Counted from the stretch's first letter, positions 14,868-26,400 are shown. The stretch: DNA of 64,000 bases from Ooceraea biroi (GCF_003672135.1 NC_039510.1:15500001-15564000), one strand, 5' to 3'. Notes: generated by a model not told the origin, from the letters alone. Program-made: numbers and translations.

Positions 14868-14868
14868 T
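14831..14868. repeat. (CT)n microsatellite
   Basis: An almost pure CT dinucleotide run, interrupted once by CTGT. Confidence 0.97.
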
Positions 14869-15180
14869 GATATATTTTTAGATAATTTTAATAACGTAAG
14901 GATTTATGGATCACATGTGCTGTTGATATGCGAACAATTGCAATCTCCATTTCTGATCTTGGTGTACGCGAGAATACGTGCTTCAAGTAGACAAACTTTG
15001 GAGGATTATGACGGTTGACGCTTGAGACAGGCGTTATGATTAATCGATCGTCATTATCCGATCGAAATACAAAGGTTGCGTGTCGTAACGCGTTGATATC
15101 ACAATTGCAGCAAACACGATTGAGCAGGCTCAATACGGCGAACGATCGCAGGTATATAGCGGCCAAGTAAATCGAAAGGA

Positions 15181-15233
15181 AAGATCCACGTACAATAGGG
15201 CTAGGATCAGTAGCTCAAGGCCGCACTAAATCC
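15181..15233 (+). repeat. diverged dispersed repeat, copy 1
   Basis: This sequence aligns end to end with 15941-15998 in the same orientation. Shared blocks are AAGATCCA, ATAGG, GGAT, a CAAGGC core and CTAAAT. The second copy has a 5 bp insertion, and the copies agree at roughly three quarters of positions by eye. The origin is unknown. Confidence 0.55.
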
Positions 15234-15940
15234 TGCTGTCGTGCTAGATGTTCTAGTATCGATCCTACGAAATGGCTCGCCTCGAAAAAGGCGAATCGAA
15301 TTGTTTCTTTTTACGTTCGCCTATCGGTTGGATAAAAATCTGCTCGTAAATTGATCGATAACAAGCAGAGACTGGCCCTTTAAAAGAACTCGGTGTCTCA
15401 TTCCAGTTCTTTCTTTCATTCGCGTCATTCTTCTTTCTTCTGAAATGATGAATGTAATGAAAAATCTGTTATTTTATTAATTCTTTTGACACACTTACTT
15501 CAATTATTTGTATTGGTTTTAGAATATTATTTAGAATATGTAATGTTGATCGTATTATGCTAAAGTAAGGATAATACCTTTTTCTATCCTTTCTGTAAAT
15601 TTCTTCAGACCGTGACAATAACGTGCAGCTATAAATTGCATGATACTATGCGCGACTAAAATGCCATACTAAAAATATCGTGCTTGTGATTCCGCGTATT
15701 TATCGTGCGCTCAAATACAGACTTGCACCGTTCGAGCGTTCTTACGTGTCGCGTTTACGTAATCAGCACCGTGCGTAAGACTTTGATAATACTCATTACT
15801 CCTCGCATTCGATACTATGAATTATTCAAAATCATTGACTCATATTATACACCCAATCACAACCAGTAATGACGATCCAGTTAGAAACGAGTAGCGCGTG
15901 CTGGAATGTCAAGGGTGACTGCCATAGTTCAATACAAGTC

Positions 15941-15998
15941 AAGATCCATCTAGATACGATAGGAGTCGGATTGGTGAGCCAAGGCTGCGCTAAATTCC
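15941..15998 (+). repeat. diverged dispersed repeat, copy 2
   Basis: Second copy of the repeat at 15181-15233, about 760 bp away. It contains GAGCCAAGGCTGCGCTAAAT where the first has AGCTCAAGGCCGCACTAAAT. Confidence 0.55.
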
Positions 15999-16492
15999 AC
16001 GTTCATTCTGTTATTAGACCGGCTATGTGATCATCAAGCATCCTGATTTACAATTTTTGTCTCACGCGATTATATCGATGTGCAATCGCAAAGAGGAGCT
16101 TGTGTTGGAACAAAATATTCGGGCGTATCTGTGCATGTTGAAGTAAATAAGGTATAATCTAGGTTTTCCAACCGACAAATAAAAGACTATTTCATAACTA
16201 CGTCTAGTTTCGTTTGCGTATTAATCGTTGAAGGCTATTTCTATTATCATGAAACGGCATTATTGTCATGGTCAGTAATAACATTCCTATTATTCAAGGA
16301 AAATACATGTCACTTGGCGAAAGTGGTATTTTGTAAAACTTCATCTTAGTTATCTAAATAACGCCAAGATTACGGTCGCGTATAGTGTAATAGCTAAATA
16401 ATGAAGTTAAATGTAGAAAATTGTTCAGTAATTTCCGTATTTAAAAAGTTGAAAGCCGAAACGTGCGACAAAGCGATAAAAATCGTTTAAAG

Positions 16493-16588
16493 TATAAAAG
16501 AGGATTCCGCGCACCGATCGAGTACTTAACGTAACGACCGTTGGAACGATTTATAGGTCTATCGAAAGTCTTTTTAAGAAGTTACCGG
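16493..16588 (+). promoter_or_regulatory. TATA box with downstream splice donor, candidate
   Basis: TATAAAAG starts at 16493 in a G+C-richer context. About 95 bp downstream is a good 5' splice site, ACCG followed by GTGAGC with GT at 16588-16589. This would give a first exon of about 60 bases from a start near 16524. There is no strong initiator at the expected position, and TATA-like words are common in A+T-rich DNA. Confidence 0.2.
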
Positions 16589-19500
16589 TGAGCCAGCACG
16601 AAGGAAATTATTCAAATTGCCTTCGATCCAGCGCGTCGGTTGAACGAGAACAGGCACTTTGCGTTTTCTGTGTAGTTATCTCTCTACATGTCATAGTGAT
16701 GCGCATCTAGATCCGAGCTACGAGTATCCGAGAGCTCATTGCACACACTCGGATTTGTCAGCAATTTAATGCTTTACGAAATGTGCCTGAAAATATGATT
16801 CGCGAGCTGCGAGCGACAACAGGATACCAACCGGAATGTAATATGAAGTATATTTTTAGATACGTCCGGAGGCAATATCGTATTCGACATTCGCAAGAAT
16901 GTGTAACGGGCGAGTATATCCGATATTGCCAAAGATATGACAAAAGTTCTCTTGTATTTCTAAAATACATTTGAAACTTTATATTTATATAAATATTTAT
17001 ATAAATCTATTTAAAAATTGATATCATCATGTTTAATCACAAGTACTAATATTTTTCAAACGACGTAAGCAACGAAGTATAAAAAGAAATCTTAGCAATT
17101 ATCGCTTAAGCCAAGTAGTATATAAGGGAAATAATGGAGCTCGATGAAAGGAAATATGAAAGAAAACCCGAGATTTGATTAATGTTGGATTCCAAAACGG
17201 AACCCACAAAAGGCAAAAAAACTTTGATAAAAGATGAACTACGGCTGGATTTATTGTTGCACGGCCTTGTGCTACTTTCCAGCGTATACGCTGGATTTTA
17301 ACGCAGCTTCTCCGCACTTAAAACATCTAAAAAATCGATAAACGCGCGTTTATCCTTTTCATATCAAACGCATCGCGAATAGAACAGCTTCAGTGGCTAC
17401 TTCTCTCGGATTTACGCTCTAGCGCGGCGAAAACTTCAAGTTAAAAAGAAAAACTTCGACATCTGCGCGAACAAAAAATATCGTATGTGCGCTCGCGCAT
17501 TCTATGATTCTTTTTATTCTTGTTCTGGATAGTCTGCCAGCGTATCGAAAAAGCAAAAATCACGCTATCGTAAATCATTCTAATTTTCAGTTGTCTAATT
17601 ACGCAAAATCGATTCCTTTCATCTTTCACATATCGTTAAAAGAACGGGAAAATAATTGCCGTCAACGTTACCTCAAGCACGCTTTGCGTCGCAAGTGTGC
17701 TGTGATAAACATGAAAACGGCCGACGAGCCGAAGATGATGGACGAGAAGTTACCGCCATGAGATCGACCATGAATTATGCAGACACTTCAGCCTCATGGC
17801 TACGTCGCGGTTGGATAAAACGACGGGAAATTGAACGACGGGTAACATTGTTAATGCGCAACGAGATGAGTGTTAAATCGTTCAGACGTCAAGTCATGAA
17901 ACGCACTATCGTGCAAAAACCACTTTATAAGAATCAAGAGCGCCAGTTGCGTCATTCAAATTAAGACTGAATGGAAGACAGCAATCGATAACAATAAATA
18001 ATTGATCGTTATTTACTGTCGAACACTCTTGCAAACATCATTCGTATTTTAATGTTAAATATAATAATAATATAGTAACATCATGATAATTACCATAATA
18101 TGTATTGTTATTTATATTTATTTAATTTATCAAATTTGCTATTATAGCAATCCTTTCTTGCAGCTGCAGAATGTTATTTCGAGACGTTTCAGATAGGAAA
18201 TTTTCATGCGTCTTGAAGTAATTCTGCTTAACGTTTCAATTTGCATATTTTACTGGAGTAGTCTTAAGAATGTAAGATAAAAATGTTCATATTCTTGCAT
18301 AAACGTGCAAACAAGATAAGTCTGAGATATAATCTCAGACGCATAATGCAAAAGTATACGTAATTTTATTACTATTTTATATTTTCCTGATGAAATGTAC
18401 TCATTTATATGAATAATTAGCTGATATGGATAACGGATAATGTAGAATTAACATTCTATTAATTTTGACGAGAAGAGACAATTAAAATTCATATTTTAAC
18501 TACATACATATCTTTCTAAATTATTCAAACAGAATTTCCATACGACGAAATATAACTGTTATTTTATTATTCATTTTGATCGTCGTAAAATAACGATCAC
18601 GGATTAATATTGTAAAATCTTAATCTTGGAGCTGTTGTAAAACTCTTAATTTTCTAATTGAACGTGTATAAAGGATGTTTTGTCATAACGATACAGTGGC
18701 GCGTAAGATGCGAACAATAACTGAACTTTTCGTGACACAAATGCTCAAGGTAATTCGACGTGTTCCCTAATTTACTCTTCCAGAATATTATTCTTGAACA
18801 TGCAAATCCGCGTGTTTCTCTGATAAACGATGTTTTAAAAATCATATCATATTTTCATGTTTTTTTACGATTTCCTCCAAATTTTATCTTTTCTTGATCG
18901 CGAGCCTTTTACCTCTCTTCTTAACTCTCATGGATATTATTAGCATTCACACATTTAATTCATATTTGTGAACCAAGACTTGAAATTGAAAATGGTGCTA
19001 TCAAATAGTATCAGAGATTTTTAATTGTTAAAATTGCATGTACTTAAATTGCACGCAAATTGTAAAAACTGCACCATCTTTCTTATGAAAACTTTAAACA
19101 CATTGTCGGTCTAAATTGTTCACTATTTGATAATCCATTCCTTTGACATATTAGCATTAAAACATTAAATAAAATAAATGAACATTTTCATGACACGTCA
19201 GCGCTCTGAGTAGCACTATTTCATATCGAAATCAGAAAAATCACAGAAGATACACAGCTGTCAATTTGCTCGGTTACACAATAATATTAAAGCACGATAC
19301 AAGAGGAGCAAGAATACTAGCAGCTTATCGAAGAATGCAATTCTCGATGCTTTAGACATGGAAAAGTCTATTTTTGATCAATCGTCACATCGTTATCATC
19401 GCAGATACACAAACGAGTGATTTTTTAAATTTCTGCCTATTTTCATCGTCGGGATAAAAATCCTCTCGAAATTATACGGCTTTCAAGTTCCACTTAAAGT

Positions 19501-19773
19501 TCAGCAATTATCTCTGACATAATAGGCTACCTAGCGAAGCATAGAACAGTGCAAGAACGGCAAGTGAAGGAAAGATAAGAGAAACAGCGGAGAAACTTTA
19601 CGCCACTGCTTCCAGACAAGATCTGCGAATTAATGAACGCTAATGAACTGCACGGAAAAGTAGCTTACCACTTTACTATTCACGTAGCAGCGTGTTCCAC
19701 GACACCAGAGGATCTCCCGATGTCTCCGTCGCACTAGGATTCTCGTGGTACCCGAAAAGAACAGTAGCTTTAC

Positions 19774-19878
19774 TCGGAGGAAACGGTTCGCGTCCTCGTG
19801 CACTTCTTCCTCAGACTCGGTCTCCTCGACGTCCTCTGCGCATCCAGCAGGGATCTGACCGAGCAGGAAGGCGACGAG
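19774..19878 (-). CDS. possible internal exon encoding a signal peptide and acidic N-terminus
   Basis: Reading the minus strand, a pyrimidine-rich stretch ending in AG at 19879-19880 precedes a 105-base frame. It encodes LVAFLLGQIPAGCA, which resembles the hydrophobic core and cleavage region of a signal peptide. A very acidic stretch (EDVEETESEEEVHED) follows, and the frame runs to a donor-like GTAAAG whose G is at 19773. Both ends are in phase 0. Some insect secreted proteins place the ATG and one or two residues in a separate first exon, which would explain the missing start. No upstream ATG exon in a compatible phase was found, and the plus strand is also open here. Family unknown. Confidence 0.17.
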
Positions 19879-20036
19879 CTTGGACGACGATCGAGAAGGA
19901 AATTGCCCCGAACAACTGGGTCAGCAGCCGGTTACTCACGAGAAGCCGTCGTTCGTCCGAAAAACTGTGCCCGCGAGATCGCCGCCGTTGGCACGAGCCC
20001 TTTCACGACACATGGAACGCACGCTGCGTGAGCTGC

Positions 20037-20071
20037 GCGTATATATACGCTCGCGAAGCTCGCAAGTCACT
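20037..20071 (+). promoter_or_regulatory. candidate core promoter: TATA box and initiator
   Basis: A 14 bp palindrome, GCGTATATATACGC (20037-20050), contains the TATA box. The initiator-like TCACT at 20067-20071 places +1 at A20069, 29 bases after the TATA start, which is normal spacing for arthropod TATA promoters. The site is in a CpG-rich island and leads into an exon with a strong donor. Because the TATA word is palindromic, minus-strand use cannot be excluded. Confidence 0.35.
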
Positions 20072-20169
20072 GCTGCAGCCGGGCTGGTTCCCTCCTGGTA
20101 CGCGCACCCTCGCGCGCAATTCGCGAGTGCATATTATCGCGCCCCCGTCCTGCGGATACATCACAACGC

Positions 20170-20298
20170 ATGTATAATAATTTTACGGCACAAGTGAGCG
20201 TCCGGCACGAGCGTATTGCATATTCGCAAGCTATCGATCGAGGCGTCTCGGTGGTGGCCGATAAAGGGCCGCAGCTGCGGCGAGAAAGAGAGAAATGA
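20170..20298 (+). CDS. short upstream ORF, 42 aa
   Basis: This uses the first ATG downstream of the candidate transcription start and runs 42 codons to a TGA whose TG overlaps the ATG of the next frame (ATGA at 20295-20298). Its composition is unremarkable and charged, with no recognised domain. In a capped mRNA it would act as an upstream ORF limiting translation downstream. It may equally be a chance frame. Confidence 0.2.
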   Translation: MYNNFTAQVSVRHERIAYSQAIDRGVSVVADKGPQLRREREK

Positions 20299-20579
20299 GA
20301 GGGTACTCGGCCGCGTTTAACCCATTACCCTCCGTCCATCCGTCCGTCCGTCCGTCCGTCCGTCCGTCCGTCCGCCCGTTCGTTCGTTCGTTCGATTGCA
20401 TTGCCGGGTCATGTCGATTAAAGTTTAAGCGGGGGCTTAAAATCCCCGGATCGACGGATCTCTGTACGCGATGGGTGGCCGGTCGAATTTATTCTAGAGC
20501 AGTGTTTAAAATTTCAAGCCGCTCGGAGCAACAGGCCCCACATCCGATCGACCGTGATCCGCTGCTTTTCAATGTTTGA
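20295..20579 (+). CDS. short ORF with microsatellite-encoded PSVR repeats, 94 aa
   Basis: An ATG-initiated frame of 94 codons. Residues 13-28 or so are the product of the (CCGT)n microsatellite: because the unit is 4 bp, the frame cycles through a 12-base, 4-residue repeat (PSVRPSVRPSVRP). The rest is basic and has no recognised domain or signal peptide. It ends 13 bases before the candidate splice donor. The slippage-prone repeat in the reading frame argues against conserved coding function. It overlaps the upstream ORF by 4 bases. Confidence 0.18.
   Translation: MRGYSAAFNPLPSVHPSVRPSVRPSVRPFVRSFDCIAGSCRLKFKRGLKIPGSTDLCTRWVAGRIYSRAVFKISSRSEQQAPHPIDRDPLLFNV
20331..20394. repeat. (CCGT)n / (TTCG)n microsatellite
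   Basis: A tetranucleotide run of TCCG units with one variant unit near each end, passing into TTCG units at the 3' end. It lies within the candidate 5' leader. Confidence 0.97.
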
Positions 20580-20599
20580 CGTAAATCAAGAGGTAAGCG

Positions 20600-21430
20600 A
20601 GGGGTACACGGTGGTGTTGCTTATTTACGTAGCAACGGGTGAGCAACATAGTATTCCACGCGATTTCGTATGGTTTCTCTCTCCGTATTTACACGAATCA
20701 ACGTCATCTCACGTACACGGTCGTGTGTAAAAATAGGTCGAGACAAATTGCTTATTGATGTAATCTCGCGTCACCGCAGTACAAATAGATACGCCACAAT
20801 AAATCAATCCGTCAAGTCTCGCTAGGAGTTTCCGCTAAGTTTTCGTACGAGCCGCTGGGTTCCCTGAATTCCCATGCTTGAGTAATTTTGATTCGATTTT
20901 CTTGTTGCGCAAAGTTAATTTGGAGCTTAATCGCTTCTCAGCATTGATAGTCTCAAAGATCTTGAGTTGCAAACCGAGACTTGGCAATGGTACCTTACTT
21001 GGGGATTCCGTTTGGATTATTTTTATTATTCGATCAAATTTTACTTGATGATGATCAGTTCGATCAAGAGCGATGCAAACATTTCAGATTTTTACGATTT
21101 CTTCCATCATAAAATTATCTTCTTCTAAAGCCAAGTGTGCAAATAAAATTGAAAATTTGATTGCAAAATTCGTAAACCGTGACGCAAGTAGCAATTGCAA
21201 TTGAAGAATAATATTAAGTAATATTAAATTCAATTAGAAGCAAGAAAATGAGCAGGACTTCACATAAATAAATCAGTAAGTATTTTTTAGTCTTATTGTA
21301 TCGCATTAATCATATTCCCATTCGTCTTTCCCGTGCAATTTATCTCAACGAAATTCTCGTCGAACTACAACTGAAACTACAAGCAATCTCCTAAAAGAGC
21401 TTAGCGGTCCGACGTGAACGGGAAGTCAAA
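20600..21430. other. A+T-richer non-coding DNA between islands
   Basis: No gene was recognised. A GTAAGT donor-like word occurs at about 21280. The sequence would be intronic if the 20.0 kb first exon is real. Confidence 0.55.
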
Positions 21431-22000
21431 TCTGATCGAGTGACCCTAATTCCCATCCAGCTATGTATCTCTCATCTGCTTTGCCTGCAAAATGCACGAG
21501 GTGACTCTCGGACATGTCGGTATACAACGAAAGGACCAAGACGTCGCATTCCTGCCTTGCTACATCCAAGATAGACGTCAGTCCTGGAACGTTTGGACGG
21601 CGACCTGGCCTCGTCGGTATACCCGACGTTTGCCGGCTCGACAGCTACTCGCATATTCCGAGAGACTACCGACGAGAAAGGGAAGCAGAGGGTTGGCGAA
21701 TCGAGAGATTTTCCGCCCTTTTCCCAGCTCGCTCTTGCCTGTACACACCCTGGAACTCCAGCGAATGCACACATTGGAGCGGAACACCCACACAAGATCT
21801 TCCCTTGTCTTCGGCTCTTCAACCCGGTTATGCCGGTACCGTGCCCGGGAGGAAGAGGGGGAGTGGAGCCTTCCCTCCGACCTCCCTCCCTTCACTAGGT
21901 CGCTATGCTAGTATCCCTCGCTAATTAGTCTTACACTCGCGCCCTCGCAAAAAGAAGGGTTGCTTCTCCAGAGGATACTGTGTCGCGACTTAAACGTCAG
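21431..22000. other. G+C-rich island, several frames open on both strands
   Basis: From about 21490 to 21920, three plus-strand and two minus-strand frames are open for 100-139 codons. Simultaneous opening of most frames shows low stop density and not coding selection. No domain is recognisable in any of them. A CpG-rich regulatory or untranslated region is the simplest reading. Confidence 0.4.
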
Positions 22001-22161
22001 CGCGATTTCCAAGCGATCTCCTCTCTTTTTCTCTCTTTCTTCAATCTTTGCTGTAACGCTTCACAACTCCTCACATGCCTCTTTCATCTCTTTTTTTACA
22101 CTTTTTTTTACCGAGACCGCCACGTATGATAGTGCGAATAACAATATGAAATGATCCTTAC

Positions 22162-22325
22162 ACGTGATGCCCGCTTTTCTGCCACCGAGATCAACGATCA
22201 CCACCGAGAAGGGTGCGTGCTCGATCGGAAAAGACGGAACGCACGCGGTCTTCTCACTTCTTATCTCTCTTCTTTTACCCCGCCTCACAAACAGCTTTTG
22301 ATCAACCGTATAACTGAACAACTGA
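22162..22325 (-). promoter_or_regulatory. candidate minus-strand start site and 5' UTR exon
   Basis: On the minus strand, two initiator-type TCAGTT words begin at 22325 and 22317. Downstream, the roughly 160 bases to a donor-like ACGT followed by GTAAGG (G at 22161) contain no ATG, as expected for a leader exon. There is no TATA box. The block sits at the edge of the G+C-rich island. The initiator word is short, so support is weak. Confidence 0.2.
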
Positions 22326-22329
22326 CGCG

Positions 22330-23400
22330 ATCAGCACGACGCGTGGATGTCGACTCGTCGTCGACGGAGTGAAGAAGTGTTGGAGTGAAAAAAAAGAGAA
22401 AAGATAGGGATGCCGGAAGGACGGTTTCGCGCGGGATGCGTGGCGCGATGATGCCCTTCTACCTGGGAAGGAAGACGTCAGTATGGGGGATGGGAGGGGG
22501 GGGGGGCGGGAGGGTGCGAGGAACTGGACGGATCGACGGAAGTGACTCGACTTCTCGTCTAGCGACGCAAAGAGTGCGCGTCTCCCGTTGTCTCTCTCTA
22601 TCTCTCTCCACCGGAACCTCTCTGTACCGGTCGCGGCGGATTGCGCGTTCTGCGCGGCTCGGCTTCGGACGGCGAGAGAGCGACGCGTTTTCCTGGCGCG
22701 TACGGCGAGTGCGGCGGAGGTACTAGCTAGAGCGAGGTCTCTCTCCCCGAGACTGATCCTGCGTGCTGAACGAGCCGCCTCCACTGCCGCCACCATCACC
22801 TCCCGCCACCTCCACAGCCACAAGGCTCCTCGCGGCCCTCGCAGTGCCCCCTCCTGCTTTCCCACCTTCTCCTACTACCCTTCCCGCCGGTTTCCCTGAG
22901 CTCGCGAAAGCTTTTCCACCTCCCGCTTTCCTCTCTTTCCCCTCCCTCTCCGGTGAGGACTGTATGCCGCTTCCGTCTCTATATCGTTCGCACCCGTAGG
23001 GTTGCGTATCTCTTCTACTTCTCTTTGGGATGCTTCTCCCTACTGGTGTCCTGCGTTCTCCTCCGACTTCCGCCACCTTCCGCTACTGTCCACCACCGGC
23101 GACAGAGTGTGACGGTGTCCGCTAATGTTAACCGTTTCTCTACCGAGGTGGATGGGACGGTTCTACCGCAATACACGCGCGATATCGACGTTTTAACCGC
23201 CACGCGTAGCCGCCTGCACGTCGGTTACGAGGGCGCGAAGTCGTTTTTGAGGATCACCTCAAATTCGTGGCGAGGATTGTGGCGAATTACGAGAAACGTT
23301 TTTATTTTGTTGCCTTGGACGTTCCAAGGCTTATCGTTGCGGAATGCTTCAGAGTATTACTTAATAAATTGCTCTAAATTGTTTGGATTAAGAACGAACT
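22330..23400. other. G+C-rich island without recognisable protein
   Basis: This is the most G+C-rich part of the window. It contains a 187-codon minus frame and plus frames up to 149 codons, all overlapping. They are rich in Arg, Ser and Pro as expected from composition, and the longest begin with non-ATG codons. A donor-like CCG followed by GTGAGG is at about 22951 on the plus strand. I interpret the region as promoter-proximal or untranslated DNA. Confidence 0.4.
22485..22514 (+). other. G-quadruplex-forming tract
   Basis: Five runs of three or more G, including one of eleven, lie within 30 bases on the plus strand. This satisfies the usual G-quadruplex pattern. Confidence 0.75.
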
Positions 23401-26400
23401 AGATTTCGGAAATTTGTTATTGGATTGACTATTGAAATAGTATTATTACTAAAAGTTGCACAGATACAAACAATCATCGACAAATAATAATTGGAGAATA
23501 TAATAATTGAAGAACTCGTGCTTCTCACATAGATTTGCGCCAACTGGCGAGAAATTTACCGCAATTTCCTGCTCTAACGAAGATTAAGACGTATCGTAAA
23601 TCATTGTGGTAATATCGCGGATCTTGCAAACAAGATATAATGAACCTATAGATTAATACGCCATACAGGTTGAATCATTGTAATGAAATATTGAAAATGT
23701 CGTGGAAAGTTGCACAAATTCGTCGATATGAATTCTCACAATCATAATACTTGTATAATTGCCATCGCGTATTCTGTCACACTAGCTATTCTGAAAATGG
23801 TGTGCTTGAAAGTCATCTAGATAGCGATGTAGATACGTAGCGAGATCCTAGAGAAAAATTCTCAGATATTTATATCATTCTCCAGATAAACAACTCGCAT
23901 TATTCATCGCGTTGCGTCATGCCGCGCAGAAACGACATCGCTCCTATTCAAAAGCCCGCAATGCTACGCGTCGCGCTTCGTTACATTGCACGGAAAGTTG
24001 GATTGTCCGGTGCAATATAGATCGTTTCTCATGCAAATACGCGGCTCCATCAAAAATCGATTATCGATATCCACTGCGCGGAACAAACAAACGTGCTACC
24101 GATACGCGCCAATACGCGTCAACACTACCGAAAAATCCGGATCCGGATGACAGGAGCCGAATCATCGTACTTCGATGCAATTAATATCGATTAACGCTTT
24201 ACCGATGGGCCCTAAATGAGAGTGAAGAGGTGAGCTTGTTCGGGCCGCAGGTGCGGAGGGAGACCGCCCGGGGGTGGAATCGTGTCGCTGTTGCCGCAAC
24301 AAGGGACGAATGAAACAAAAGCGCAGCTTTTCATCCCTCGTGAACGCGCGCGAGCACACACGCGGACGGTACACGTCGCACGTTCGCTTTTGAGAGAAAC
24401 CAAGAATCAATAGTCGTTGTGCTGGTCACGTTACGGTATATACGGTCATAAGTGTTACCGTATTATGTCGTCCAGCGAAGCAGCGAAAGCTCGGTCGAAC
24501 GAGCGGGCGAGCTCCGCGGAAATCTCTGAATTTCATCAGGAACACACGCGGATGTTTTACGCTGTCAGGACGGGCGCAGTGCCGCTTATTTCTGCCACGT
24601 GCTGGTATCGGTAGAGGGATCGTTTTACGTGCTGGCGAATAAAATACAGAGGGAAGAAAAGATATGGGAGTTCGTCGTGAGCATCTCGGATTACCGTCGA
24701 AATAAAAAAGCGGATCGCACGCGGAAATGTTTTAAACGGAGGGAAACGGAGTATGGAACGTGGAGATAGAATCTGGAGTTGCATTACGTGAGAAAAAAGA
24801 AGCGATGTTATTCTGATATTATGATTCCAGGGACCGCGACACGTACTCGAGAGTTAAATTTTGTAGAAATAAATACTGGAGGTATTTATCTTTATCAGAT
24901 TCATTTCCAAACAGAGAGAATAGCAAAAAGAAACATTTCATCAATATCGAATGCATTAATTGATAACTAACTCAATATAATTCAATAAAAAGTACTGTTT
25001 TTTAATGGAATAAAATAACTTTACATAAAAGGCGACAATTATTATTGCTTGCAGTCAATCAGAGTAGACCGGGGAGCAACTATTTATTTGACAATACAGC
25101 GAAATTTTGATCGATTAAATGTCACATATTGCACACATGTAAAATTTTTTCATTCATTCACGTTCAATTAAAAATCGTCGAGCGGCAGCTTTAAATTGCT
25201 TCTATGTCAATATGATGGAATCTTGCATTCACAGCAACGTACTGTCCAGCCATAACGCGCTCGCTAAAAAAGGGGCATCGTTCTTCCAAAGCGACCATTC
25301 AATTTTCTGCACCAGCTATTCATGCTATCGCGCGACTGCAAAGCGGAGGGATCTACATTACGTCGTGCGTGAATTCGCATTGCGAGAAAATGCGACGGTA
25401 TAATACTTGTCATTGTACGTACGCGTGGTCTCTTCGACAAATTCTTACGATTCGCCAATTTGCTCGTGCACGGAAAAACAGAAACTCTTAGCAATTACGG
25501 CAGATACGATCTGAGATGACAGTCAACGAGTAAAATACCGCATCGCATCTATGAAATGCGCAAAATGCCACGCACGTAGCGTAAATATCCGCAACTTTGC
25601 AATCGCCGAACCGAACGAGTGCTCGGTCGTCACGGTATCGATCGTGTCAGAATTCTTTGGCGCAGCAAATAGCTCATAATGGCCGGTTAGACGTAAAAAG
25701 CAGCTTCGATTGAAGCCATTCTCGTTTGCATTACCAAATCAACATTCAAATTTGGAACTGACAAAACAACGAGCGATCAGTTTGTTTCTGAAATTCTAGT
25801 TTTGCACACGTATTTTCTCTCTGCGCTTACATCTTGTCATCGATCACCTGCATTGATTTGGATAATCGATAATGAACACAGATATTGCGACGAGAGTTGA
25901 CCGAAAACGTTCAGAAGAGTGTTTAGAAATAAATATGCTTCGCGAAAAAAGTTAACTTGTATATTTTATCCTTTTTTCTACTCGTTACTGCAGTTGACAA
26001 ATGCAGATGTACAGATCCAGAGCTTCGTAAGAAATCGTCTTATAAATGTCCGTAAAGTGCCGGTATTGTCGAGAAATAAACGGAAGAAAATATCGGCCGT
26101 GATGTCTTCATCGTTATGCCGCAGAGGCGAAGGAATTTCTCATAGATTTTTCTGCATCCTTGAGTCGGCAAAAAGCTGCCGGCGCGATTGCACAACCGAC
26201 GTAAGCTCGGTCGTCCCTACGAGATCCGTTCTCGCGTGTACTTTCCCTGGCAAAAACAGCGAGAGAGGCAAGAAATGTATGCTGCGCACCGCGAGGAAAG
26301 TTACAGCTAAGTACACGATGCGATTTAAGAGAAGAGACACGATTTTGTGGCGAACACGCGCCGCAATGTTGAATTTAAAGAACCCCGGGATATACCTGCT

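Larger units (their letters stand above)
14869..19660. other. A+T-rich non-coding DNA
   Basis: No gene was recognised apart from the separately listed repeat pair and the promoter-like site at 16.5 kb. A perfect small hairpin lies at 18320-18340 (GTCTGAGAT, loop ATA, ATCTCAGAC). A 102-codon plus frame at 17656-17964 begins with TTG; its first ATG is at about 17758. It is unrecognised. Confidence 0.65.
20069..20592 (+). other. candidate 5' UTR first exon
   Basis: If transcription starts at the initiator at 20069, the transcript runs 524 bases to a strong 5' splice site, AAGAG followed by GTAAGCGAG with GT at 20593-20594. The exon holds two short ATG-initiated frames that overlap as ATGA (listed separately), with no further ATG before the donor that could start a long coding region. 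That fits an untranslated leader with upstream ORFs. The next exon was not found, and the intron would extend through the A+T-rich DNA to the right. Promoter, exon and donor are all inferred from motifs. Confidence 0.3.

Noticed and set aside
19692..20177. 161-codon plus-strand frame over the promoter island
   Set aside because: It starts with GTG and would read through the candidate TATA box. Two further plus frames and a minus frame are open in the same place.
22302..22865. 187-codon minus-strand frame
   Set aside because: It lies in the most G+C-rich sequence, where stops are rare, and overlaps several other open frames. Its Arg/Ser/Pro composition follows from the bases.
22763..22999. 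Proline-rich 78-codon frame
   Set aside because: Proline runs are a by-product of CC-rich sequence; the minus strand is open over the same bases and the start is not ATG.
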